Assembly: GCA_039621445.1 (NCBI GenBank)
Contig: CP154954.1
Span: forward strand, 33,271,455-33,335,454
Source: Euglena gracilis
Taxonomy: Eukaryota; Euglenida; Euglenophyceae; Euglenales
Reading direction: 5' to 3'
DNA: 64,000 nt
Both the position numbers and the translations under genes were made by a program. Positions 46,301-55,918 of this stretch are shown in pieces. The notes under the pieces were generated by a model, which worked only from the letters and a program-made list of their open reading frames with translations, did not search any database and was not told the DNA's origin. The stretch's first letter is position 1. Each line of letters starts with the position of its first letter.

Positions 46301-49300
46301 GCCAATAGGGGGGGGTCGCTGAGCTCTTATCTCTTTAGAGTAAGAGCGAAGCTTACCACCCCGGCGCCGGGGGGCCCCACCCCCCCCCCGCCCCCCCCGC
46401 CCCCCCCGCCCCCCCCCCCTGGGTAGGTCCGGAAACCCCGGGATTATCGATGTGACTGGATTTTGTGGCCCCCAAAGTGAATGGCCTATAGGTTAGGAAA
46501 GGATCCCTAGTACCTCCAGAGCCTTTCGGTTACCCGCAACTCCCCGCCAGTCCGGAGATATGGCCCGAGCAAAAAAGTTGTCTACCGTTTTTTTTCCAAA
46601 GAAATTTTGTTGGACCGGCAAAAGGGGCCATTTTTGGGGTCAAAAAATCGAAAAATTCAAAATATCTCGAAAACGCTGGGGAGTTGAGAAAAAGTAAAGA
46701 GTACCTCATTCCACAACTTTGGGACGCCCTATCCACCGGTATGCGCGGTTTGGTCCAACTCCCCGCCTGGCCCGAGATATGGCCGTTTTTCGGTCCAAAT
46801 GGCCGTTTTGTACACTTTTCCCACTGTCCGACTTAGCCGTTTTCTGGCCAAAAAGTCGAAAAAATCGAATTTTTTTTTTCGCCCAAAACCATGTTTTTTG
46901 GCCTCCCGGACCCGAAAAAAGTGTTTTTGAGCTGAAGATGAGCGTTTTTCGACCCGCCAGCGCCCCGTTTTGGTTCGCCAACCCATTGACTTTGGGTCAA
47001 AACCAGGTCAAAAAAGTCGAAAAAAATCGAAAAAATTTTTTTCGCCCAAAAACATGTTTTTTGGCCGCCCGGACCCGGAAAAAGTGTTTTTGAGCTGAAA
47101 ATGAGAGTTTTTCGACGCGCCGGGACCCCTTTTTGGTTGGACAACCCATTGACTTTGGGTCAAAACCGGGTCAAAAAAAACCAAAAAAATCGAAAAAATT
47201 TTTCAGCCCAAAACGATGTTTATGGTCTCCCGGACCCAGAAAACATGTTTTTGGGCCAAAAATGAGCGTTTTTCGCAGGCCGGGCCGGAGTGGTCCCCCA
47301 AAGAGCTCAGCTCTACGTCACACCCTGGTCGCTGAGCTCTTATCTCTTTAGAGTAAGAGCGAAGCTTACCACCGGGGCCGGAGACCCCCCCTTACCCCCC
47401 CGCCCCCCCCCCCCCCCCCGCCCCCCCGCCCCCCCCCGCCCCCCCCTGAGTAGGTCCGGGCACCCGAGGATTATCGATGTGATTGGATTTCCGTGCCCCC
47501 AAAGTGAATAGCCTATAGGTTAGGGGACGATCCCTAGTTTCTCCAGAGCCGTTGGGTTCCGCGCAACTCCATGCCAGTCCGGAGATATGGCCCGAGCAAA
47601 AAAGTTGTCTACCGTTTTTTTTTCCGGGGAAATTTCAGGGTCATTTTGGGGTCAAATAATCGAAAAATTCAAAATATCTCAAAAACGCTGCGGAGTTGAG
47701 AAAAATTAAAGAGGACGTCATTCCTCAACTTTGGGACGCCCGATCGATCGGTATGCGCGGTTCGGGCCAACTCCCCGCCTAGCCCGAGATACGGCCGTTT
47801 TGGGGTTTTGGGCCAGTTTGGCCAGTTTCAGCCGTTTCGGGCCCGTTCGGGCCCCGAAACCGTAATTTGCCCGTATCTCGGGCTAGACGGGGAGTTGGAG
47901 CCCAAACCAGGGGGTCAAACATTAGGTTTAGGGGGGGGTTTTGACCGTTTTTTGGGGTTCCCGGGGTCTGGTTGTGCGATTTTGGGCCATTTTTGGGTAT
48001 TCGGGGACCCCTGCGGGGGTTCGAGGGCCGCCATGCTGGGGTCCAAAAATCGAAAATTTCAAAATATCTCGAAAATGCTGCGGAGTTGAGGAAAAGTGAT
48101 GGCGACCTTATTTGACGACCTTGGAACGCCCGATCGATCAGTATGCGCGATTTGGGACAACTCCTTGCCTAGCCCGAGATACGGCCGTTTTGCCAGTTTT
48201 GGCCCGTTCGGGGCCCGAAACCGTAAATTGGCCGTATCTCGGGCTAGACGGGGAGTTGGGACCCAAACTGGGGGTCAAACATTACGTTTAGGGGGGGGTT
48301 TTGACCGTTTTTTGGGGTTCCCGGGGTCTGGTTGTGCGATTTTGGCCAGTTTTGGGTATTCGGGGACCCCATCACGCGCCGTTGGGGCGGCTGGGCGAGG
48401 GGGGGTCGGGTGGCAGGTCGGGACCCAAAATTTTGAAAAAATTTTTTTCGCTCAAAAACACTTTTTTTCACTTCAGAACTCAAAAAAAAGTGTTTTTGAG
48501 CGAAAAAGAATTTTCCGACCCGGACCCCTCCATGCCCCCCCTTGGATGCCCCCCCCCTGGCCGGTGGACTTAGCCATTTTTGGGTCAAAAAGTCAAAAAA
48601 ATTCAAATTTTTTTTTTCGCCCAAAACCATGTTTTTTGACCTCCCGGACCCGAAAAAAGTGTTTTCGAGCCGAAAATGAGCGTTTTTCGACCCGCCAGCG
48701 CCCCGTTTTGGGCCGCCGACCCATTGCCTTTGGGTCAAAACCAGGTGAAAAAAGTCGAAAAAAATCGAAAAAAAATTTTTCGCCCGAAACGATGTTTTTT
48801 GGCCTCGCGGACCAAGAAAAACTGTTTTTGAGCCGAAAATGAGTGTTTTTCGACCCACCAGCCGGGCCGGGCCGCCGGCCGCCGGGCCGCCGGGCCGCCG
48901 GGCTACCGGGCCGCCGGCCGGGCCGGCCGGGCCGCCGGGCCGCCGGCCGGGCCTGGCCGCCGGGCCGCGGGCCGGGCCGCCGAGCCGCCGGGCCGTTCCG
49001 GGCCAGGCCGGGCGCTGCGCCGGACTGGGATCGTCTCCCAAAGAGCTCAGCTCTACCTCACACCCTGGTTATGGGGGGGGTCCCTGGCTGGAACTGGGCC
49101 GACCTGGGGTCGAACCTGGGAAAGGCCAAAAATGCCCAAAAAACTGCCAATTATGCAAAAAAAAATCAACTTTTCGATCCAAAATTTGCCTGGCCAGCCC
49201 AAAGCCGACCCGTTATTTGCCCATTTTGGCCAATTTTGCACCCCCGAAAGCCAAAAATCCGTCACCGTCCAGCCGCCCAAAGGGCGGCTGGAAAACGACA

Positions 49301-49652
49301 ACTCGTCGATGGGGGGAGGCTGCTGGCTGGCTGGATCCCGCCAGGCATGGGGTCCACTTCGGCTCAAGTGATGTGAATGTCTCCAGCCAAGGTGCCAAAG
49401 CCCACATCAGAAGAATTGCTGTGGTCCCCTGCATATGATTGATGATGCATCGTTGCACTCCGGCAGCAAATTTGAACATCAAGCGGAATTCACGCGGTGT
49501 TGCGGGCAATGGTCACCCAACTGTCACATCAGCCTGAAGGAAAGCAAAAGGTTCCCTTTCATAAATGGGGGGCCATTGGATATGTGGTCTGGGAGGTTTC
49601 CGACGCAGATGGTGGTCGATGCTTCAACCAATGCCATAATATTGTTGCGTAC
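43349..49652 (-). CDS. two-RRM glycine-rich RNA-binding protein, copy A (intact, 236 aa)
   Basis: Coding exons: 49637-49582, 49501-49435, 45377-45303, 44904-44800, 44224-44025, 43643-43577, 43489-43349 (TAG). They total 711 nt, exactly 237 codons. RRM1 spans about residues 8-66, with RNP2-like ICVGNL and RNP1-like VGYARFG. A linker (LKVFMSSTQLRDALPGT) leads to a Gly/Arg/Lys-rich segment (FPGGRGLGKGRGRGKGG), then RRM2 with VYVGGV and IAFIHF and a C-terminal LDETRHLVVR. The protein is expected to bind RNA in splicing or mRNA handling; the exact role is unknown. All six introns are non-conventional: each starts NNN-CAG (CAA once) and ends CTG (TTG or CTT once each) plus five bases, with pairing ends, and each choice keeps the frame and matches copy B. 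The exon begins only 15 nt before the ATG, after ctcacag, suggesting a spliced-leader acceptor. Confidence 0.9.
43490..43576 (-). other. 87-nt non-conventional intron 6 of copy A with transition-decayed TSD
   Basis: The ends are agtCAGGTTGGG and CCCAACCTGgttcc, nine paired bases. The eight bases before CAG (GCTCCAGT) and after CTG (GTTCCAAC) match at five positions, and all three differences are transitions. Copy B has no intron here. Confidence 0.88.
44225..44799 (-). other. 575-nt non-conventional intron 4 of copy A, absent from copy B
   Basis: The ends are gggCAGGCTT and AAGCCTTccgcg. The junction RPL-DNGF equals the continuous sequence of copy B. CTT replaces CTG at the 3' side, with AGGCTT pairing to AAGCCT. 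Confidence 0.82.
45391..45894. mobile_element. 504-bp CAGGGAATTTC-ended element nested in an intron terminus
   Basis: It is flanked by perfect CAGGGGAC duplications (45383-45390, 45895-45902). The target CAGGGGAC is the paired terminal motif of host intron 2 of copy A, so the insertion duplicated the motif used for intron end pairing. Its interior is nearly identical to 42704-43203. Confidence 0.92.
46318..49069. repeat. two back-to-back copies of a GAGCTC-ended repeat
   Basis: Both copies start GCTGAGCTCTTATCTCTTTAGAGTAAGAGCGAAGCTTACCACC (46318 and 47331) and end CCAAAGAGCTCAGCTCTAC(G/C)TCACACCCTGGT (47330 and about 49069); they are about 1.0 and 1.7 kb long. Internally the phrases CAACTCC(C)CGCC...CGAGATAYGGCC and CCCAAAAACATGTTTTTTGGCC recur many times on a short periodicity. 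A CCGGGCCGCC tract ends copy 2. No transposase or conserved frame is evident. The unit lies within intron 2 of copy A. Confidence 0.75.
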
Positions 49653-49660
49653 CTGTGAGA

Positions 49661-51800
49661 GCAAATGAGGGTGGAAATGCAACTGAAACCGTGTTGAATA
49701 AAAGCTTTCGAAGTGTGCTAATCAGGGCGTTTTTTTTACGACCCACTGGAAAGGATGAACAGGGGAGTTATCCAGTCAAACGAGGAGAGCGGGACAGGGC
49801 TGTGGGGGGAAGGCTGGGGAGGAGGGGATGGACCATGGAGGGGGGGGATATGCAACAAGGCTCACCAAATATGCAAGGCAAAAAAAAAATGCAAAAAAAA
49901 ATACGCAAGCTTTGCATAAATCCCCTGAGGAGCTCCCCGGGGCTGTGCACTTTTTCACTGGAGATGACTTCGTTGGTTCCTAAAATCTGTTTTGAAAATT
50001 TTCCAAGACAAATTTTTGAAAGCTTTTTAAAGTGCCTGGGCCAGACCCCCCCAGGGGGGGGTTCTCGGACAGAAAATTGGTTTTGGTGCGAGGCAGCCAA
50101 TTTTTTTTGGGAAATGCCCTATTTGCTATTTTTGGAACCTGCCGAGGAGGGGGTGGGGGGAGGTCCACACCATACCATTGGTTGCCGACCCCCAAGGGGG
50201 GGGGGTAACTTTCCACTTTCAAAAAGCCAGTTATTCACTTTTCAAAAAAGGATTTGGTCAAACCCCACCTCCGGGGGGGGGGTCTAGGGCCAAAAACCAG
50301 TCAGTCACTCCGAAAAAACCAGTCAGCCACTCCCGGGGCAGAACGGGAAGGCCTGGGGGGGGGGGGGTCGACCCCCCCCCACCCACCACAGCATCTTCAT
50401 CGATTTCGGGAAAATAGGGATTTTGGCCGAAATTTTTTGAACTTTTTTGAAAAATGAATTCAAAACACATGATTTTTTGATGGAAAACCACATTTTTTTC
50501 CACAAAAAAATCTCAAAATTTTCAGGGTTAAAAATTGGTATTCTTAGGAGGGGGGGGGTGAAAAAAACCAACGTCAAAAAAAAGTGGACCAAATTTTGGC
50601 ACAGTCAAATTTTACTGACATTTTTTCTCTGTGAAATTTTTTTGGATTTTCAATGGCATTTTTTTTTGGCTTCCAAACCAGCCCCCACCCACACGGGGGG
50701 GTCGACCCCCCCCACCCACCACCCTGGCTGTTTGGCCGATTCCCGTTCCGCCCTGGCCACTCCCCTGGGGTGGTGTGGTCCTGAAACAATGGGATAATCC
50801 AGACCCCCCTTCCGCTCACCTAATACCCCGGGGGGGGGGGTTCAGACCCCTCCGGTCAAAGGGGTTGGACTACCCCCCGAAAGCCCGGATGCCTGGTGAA
50901 AGCCCGGATGCCTGGTGAAAGCCCGCCTACCTGCCAACCATGGGAAACCTGTTCATCCCTGGACCTCACGCGAAGCAATGCGAACTGCACAAAACAAAGG
51001 GGTGAGAGGATCGACGGTGGTGCCTGTGAGCCGTCGCCTTCATCAGTGATGGTGCGTCCGAACAGTGAGGCCTTCTTCAGGCATCAGGCGATAATTGTGG
51101 CCTAAAACGCACAGCAAACGAACGGAGGAAAGAGGGAGTTCAGAAAGGTTCGGGATGGCGTGCAGCACCAGTTGCGGCAAGTGGTGACCGCAGCCATTGA
51201 AAAGATACATCTCAAAAAAATGAATGGATGGAGAACTTGACAACAGCGTTTTAAACCAAAAAACCACTGTCCCCCAACGAAAGCTTCTCTTTCTTTTGGC
51301 TGGAGATAATGTTTTCACTTCCTACTCCCATTGACGAAATTTGAACGATGCTTTCCGCAAGAAAAAGACATCATGCAGAGGAAATCAAATGGGTTTGAGA
51401 GTGACCCCTTTGCCATCAACATGCGTCAAATCCCACATGGTTTTTAAGTTCTTTGGGCCTCCCAGACGAGGAAGGAAACTGAAAACAAAAAGTAACATCA
51501 CGGTCTCGATTGTGTTTCAGAGGTATCTTTGGCAGAATACAACCTCCGTCGCTTGCATATGTGAAATACCTTGATCATAATTCTTGGCTTTGTGCTATGG
51601 CGTCTCAATTTGAGTGCTTTACAATGCAGAGGAGGGAGCAGGCTTCTTATTAAAATACGAGGGGGAACAGAGGAAGGGAACTGTCCATCCATTTTCCAAA
51701 TTAACTTGGGAAATGCCCTGCTTTCCCGCCAGGGGTTTTATTTTTAAGACCGGGGGGAGGGGTCCCCTCCACCCACCCCCTTGAGTGTATGTATATGTGT
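49661..51800. other. intergenic stretch between the RRM copies, possible exon near 51.1 kb
   Basis: Poly-C/poly-G repeats and a CAGTCA element (50165-50340) are present. A triple 19-bp repeat AAAGCCCGGATGCCTGGTG lies at about 50878-50925. The minus frame at 51225-51043 (HLPQLVLHAIPNLSELPLSSV...) has coding-like composition and could be an exon of an unrecognised gene; nothing supports it further. Confidence 0.35.
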
Positions 51801-52017
51801 ATGTATGTATGTATGTATGTATGTATGTATGTATGTATGTATGTATGTATGTATGTATGTATGTATGTATGTATGTATGTATGTATGTATGTATGTATGT
51901 ATGTATGTACGTACGATGTATGTACGTACGATGTATGTATGTATGTAGTATGTATGTATGCTTGTATGTACGTATGTATGTATGTATGTACGTATGTATG
52001 TATGTATGTATGTACCT
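51785..52017. repeat. ATGT tetranucleotide microsatellite, about 230 bp
   Basis: A near-perfect run of GTAT/ATGT units with a few CGTA interruptions toward the right end. It keeps Met-Tyr-Val-Cys and Thr-Tyr-Ile-His frames open on both strands; these are not genes. Confidence 0.97.
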
Positions 52018-53140
52018 CCCCCCCCTGTCCAACGACCACTAATGTTCGTCTCCGACCGGGGGGGGGGGGGGGGTCGTTAGACAAGGGGGGTGGGCCCCAG
52101 GCCGGCAATAAATTGGCCACATATGGGGGTCATTTTGGACAACTTTGGGCGATTTTCGGCATTTTTGACGACTTCTGCCATTTTTTGGCCATTTTTTGCC
52201 ACGTTTGGTTTCATTTAGCCATCCTTGGCCACTGTTGGCCATTTTGGGTTTCTTTAGCCATTTTTTGGCCACTTCTGGCCATTTTGGGCAATTTTGGGCC
52301 ACTTTTTGCCCAATTTCAGGCCATTTTTGCCCACTTTTGGCCATTTTTGGCCAACTGGAATCAAATTTCAGCCGTTTGGAACAATCTCACACTTCCATAA
52401 ATTTCAGTCATTTTGGGATGATTTGTAACTATTTTGGGGAGCTTTTGGCCTTTTTTTGTGCCGTTTTGGCATTTTCAGCCATTTTAGGGAGCCATTTTAG
52501 GGTGGTAATCCCAAACAAATTGCAAAAAAAGCATCACTGCAACATGCAAATGCAACTAAACCGAAAATAAAATCACACAATTTCTTTTGCAGTACTGAAC
52601 CAACATCGTATACAAAAAGTCGTCTCTGACCGGGGGGGGGGGTCGTTAGACAAGCTCGGTCGTTGGACAAGGGGGGGAGGTATGTACATCCATCCATCTA
52701 CCCATCTACTCAGGGGGGGTGAAAAAGTGAGCTCCTTTTCACTCGGGGAAAAGTGAGGGGGACCACTCACTTTTCCCCGAGGTTGGTCCAACCTGCCAAA
52801 AAGGCAGGTTGGTCCAACCTGCCAAAAAGGCCAAAACGTCGTATATTTCCTTTGATTTGGTGTCTCCTCAAAGTTCAAGTATCCATGCCTTTTTCTGGGT
52901 TTGCCTCCCAAGCAGTGACCTGTGCCGGCTTGCAGATAAAGCTTTCAAAATGGACCAAAAAGACTTTTTCAGGGTGCCTGGGGGGGGCACATATCTGAAA
53001 TTGTGCGCCTGGAGCAAAGTGCCGGAAGCAGGGGTTTTTTTAGTCTTGGACCCCCCCCCTGGGGGGCAGGCAGGGCAGGCGGGTCTGGCTGAGCCCCCCC
53101 CCCCCCCAGGTCCTTCAAGGGAGGTGGGATATACCACCCC

Positions 53141-53312
53141 CCCCCCTTATTGTCCCACCGACCTCCCCCCGGGAGGCCCGACCGGACGATAAGGGGGGGG
53201 GGGACAATAAGGGGGTACCAAAGGAATTTCATTGGCCGAGCCAAAAAACCCCCCGTCGGCCGGGGCCGAGGGACAATAAGGGGGGGGGGACAATAAGGGG
53301 GGGGGTGGTAAA
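53141..53312. mobile_element. ACCACC-TTATTGTCCC element, copy 1
   Basis: A segment of about 175 bp with inverted ends (ACCACCCCCCC...TTATTGTCCC and GGGACAATAAGGGG...GGTGGT). Internally it has CGACCTCCCCCCGGGAGGCCCGACCGGAC and GGAATTTCATTGGCCG. A near-identical copy is at 63149-63330. Confidence 0.7.
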
Positions 53313-53814
53313 ACCCCCTCCCAGTGATAAACCCCCGAAAGTTTAATGGATCCGGTTTGGTTGGTCGGCCGAAGGGGGGGGGGTTATAAGTGGGGGGGGT
53401 TTAAGTCCCGGAATTGTTGATGAAAATCCGACCCCCAAAAATGACCCCGAAACCCCCCCAAATTGGCAATTTTTGCCAAATTTGGTCAAAAATGGCATTT
53501 TTGACGATGGTTGGTCTCAAAAAAAAAACTGCCAAAAAATCAACTTTTGGTGGTTTGCGGCCGAAAAAAAATTGTCCCCGGTGGCTTTCGTTTTTCTTCC
53601 CCGGGGGGGGGGGGTTATAAGTCCCGGTTTGGTTGGTCGGCCCGAGGGGGGTTTATAAGTAGGGGGGGGGGGGTTATAAGGGGGGGGGGTTATAAGTGGG
53701 AGGGGGGGTTTACTTTTCGGTGCTGAAGGCGCCGAAAATTTTTCAAAAGGGTGCTACTTTTGGCATTTTCGCAATTTTTTTGGCACATATCCCCCATGAC
53801 CCCTGACCCTCAAA

Positions 53815-55722
53815 GTGCCAAACGGTAGACTGGGGGGGGGGGGTAGTGGGTAGTCGGCCGACTAGTCGGCCGACTACCCAATTGGTCCACCGACTAGTCG
53901 GCCGACTAATTGGTCGGTAGCTAGTCGGCGGGGGGGTAGTGGGTAGTCGGCCGACTAGTCGGCCGACTACCCACTCTAATGTACTAACGGGTCAAAACCG
54001 CCGACTTTTAAGCCCCCCCCCTGGGAAAAAAAATTTGTCTAATTCACCTCAACGCCGGTCAAAACCCACCCAAATGGCTCCAGAACCCCCCAATCGGGGG
54101 TGAATATGCAAAAAAATTGGGGGAAAATGTCCATTTTGGGCCACTTTTGACAAAAATACACCTCTCCCCATGAATTTTCAATATAAGTCAAAATTTGCAC
54201 AAAAAAAGGGTCTTATCCCTCCAAGTCTATTGCCAACATAGAAGGGATTTTGTTATTTGAGGGGGGGGGGTGCGGGGGGGGGGGGCGGAGCCCCCCCCGC
54301 CTATGCCAAAGTGAGCCACAAAAACGACTTAGCCCCCGAGTATGTTGCAAACACAGAAGGGATTTTGTTATTTGGGGGGGGGGTGCGGGGGGGGCGGAGC
54401 CCCCCCCGCCTATGCCAAAGTGAGCCACAAAAACGACTTAGCCCCTGAGTATGTTGCCAACAGAGAAGGGATTTTGTTATTTGAGGGGGGGGGGTGCGGG
54501 GGGGGCGGAGCCCCCCCCGCCTATGCCAAAGTGAGCCACAAAAACGACTTAGCCCCCGAGTATGTTGCCAACAGAGAAGGGATTTTGTTATTTGAGGGGG
54601 GGGGTGCGGGGGGGGCGGAGCCCCCCCCGCCTATGCCAAAGTGAGCCACAAAACGACTTAGCCCCCGAGTATGTTGCAAACACAGAAGGGATTTTGTTAT
54701 TTGAGGGGGGGGTGCGGGGGGCGGAGCCCCCCCCGCCTATGCCAAAGTGAGCCACAAAAACGACTTAGCCCCCGAGTATGTTGCCAACACAGAAGGGATT
54801 TTGTTATTTGAGTCTCGGATTGGGGTGGAGGGGGGAGTTTTCTGCCTCTCGTGATGCAAAACGCAGATTGCAGATTGCATTTCTAAAGGATTTTAATGTA
54901 ATCCCTATTTCATCATTGGTTTTTTACCCCTCCGGACCCCCATCAAGGGCACACCCACCCCCCACTGACCAAAGATTTCCATCTGGGGGTGTTTATTTAG
55001 GCGTAAGACACTTATTTGGACCCACCCGGACCATTTCCGGGTGATTTGGGCCCGCCACAGGCCATTTTTATGACCGCCGACTAGCCACCGACTAGTTTCC
55101 ATTGGATTTTGTTCATGGGGGGGGGGCTTAAAAGTCGGCGGTTTTGACCCGTTAGTACATTAGAGTGGGTAGTCGGCCGACTAGTTGGCCGACTACCCAC
55201 TACCCCCCCCCCCCTGTCTCGCCGACTAGCTACCGACTAGGACTAGTCGGTGGACCAATTGGGTAGTCGGCCGACTAGTCGGCCGACTACCCACTACCCC
55301 CCCCCCCCAGTCTACCGCCTTGCGCCGACCCTCAAGGAAGGTTTCGGTTTAAAAAATGGTGTTTTTTTTTCACTGGCTGTCCAGGGGTTCACAAGAAAGT
55401 CCACCGACTAGTTTCCATTGGATTTTGTTCATGGGGGGGGGGGCTTAAAAGTCGGCGGTTTTGACCCGTTAGTACATTAGAGTGGGTAGTCGGCCGACTA
55501 GTTGGCCGACTACCCACTACCCCCCCCCCCTGTCTCGCCGACTAGCTACCGACTAGGACTAGTCGGTGGACCAATTGGGTAGTCGGCCGACTAGTCGGCC
55601 GACTACCCACTACCCCCCCCCCCCAGTCTACCGCCTTGCGCCGACCCTCAAGGAAGGTTTCGGTTTAAAAAATGGTGTTTTTTTTTCACTGGCTGTCCAG
55701 GGGTTCACAAGAAAGTCCACTG
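53815..55722. repeat. inverted-repeat-flanked region with GTAGTCGGCCGACTA palindromes
   Basis: Bases 53820-54025 are an inverted copy of about 55115-55325, which itself is followed by a direct duplicate (about 55400-55722). Each arm contains the palindrome AGTCGGCCGACTA repeated several times and the phrase TAATGTACTAACGGGTCAAAACCGCCGACTTTTAAG or its complement. The arms enclose the 110-bp satellite. The structure resembles a foldback element; no coding frame is credible. Confidence 0.75.
54198..54810. repeat. 110-bp satellite, five to six tandem copies
   Basis: The word CTATGCCAAAGTGAGCCACA recurs at 54301, 54410, 54521, 54631 and 54737, a period of 106-111 bp; length changes are in the G and C tracts. 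Each unit reads AGAAGGGATTTTGTTATTTG, a G-rich tract, GGCGGAGCC, a C-rich tract. A diverged relative is at 57250-57335. Confidence 0.93.
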
Positions 55723-55918
55723 GCCAATTTTTGCCGGTTGCAGTCCAGCCCCCTCCCTCAAAGGGGGGGTCTGCTAGGATGCAGTGAAATCTTTTATATG
55801 GGCGGACATGTTTCTGGGCTGAAAAAAATTGTCTTTTGGGCAAACAGATATCCACAAGTTGAGTTTCTTTATGATCCCTCCACCATTCAAGAGAAGCAAG
55901 CCAAAAACAAGCTGGTGC

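Larger units (their letters stand above)
45378..49434 (-). other. 4.06 kb non-conventional intron 2 of copy A, absent from copy B
   Basis: It starts atgCAGGGGAC and ends GTCCCCTGgcacc; eight terminal bases pair. Splicing joins ATCAATCAT to ACCAAG (INH-TK), exactly the uninterrupted sequence in copy B. It holds a CAGGGAATTTC element at its 3' end and the back-to-back 46318-49069 repeat. Confidence 0.88.

Noticed and set aside
51619-52400. Long frames of repeated Tyr-Ile-His-Thr and Met-Tyr-Val-Cys
   Set aside because: Translations of the ATGT microsatellite.
54257-54750. Overlapping short frames in the satellite
   Set aside because: They are satellite unit translations, repeated with the 110-bp period.
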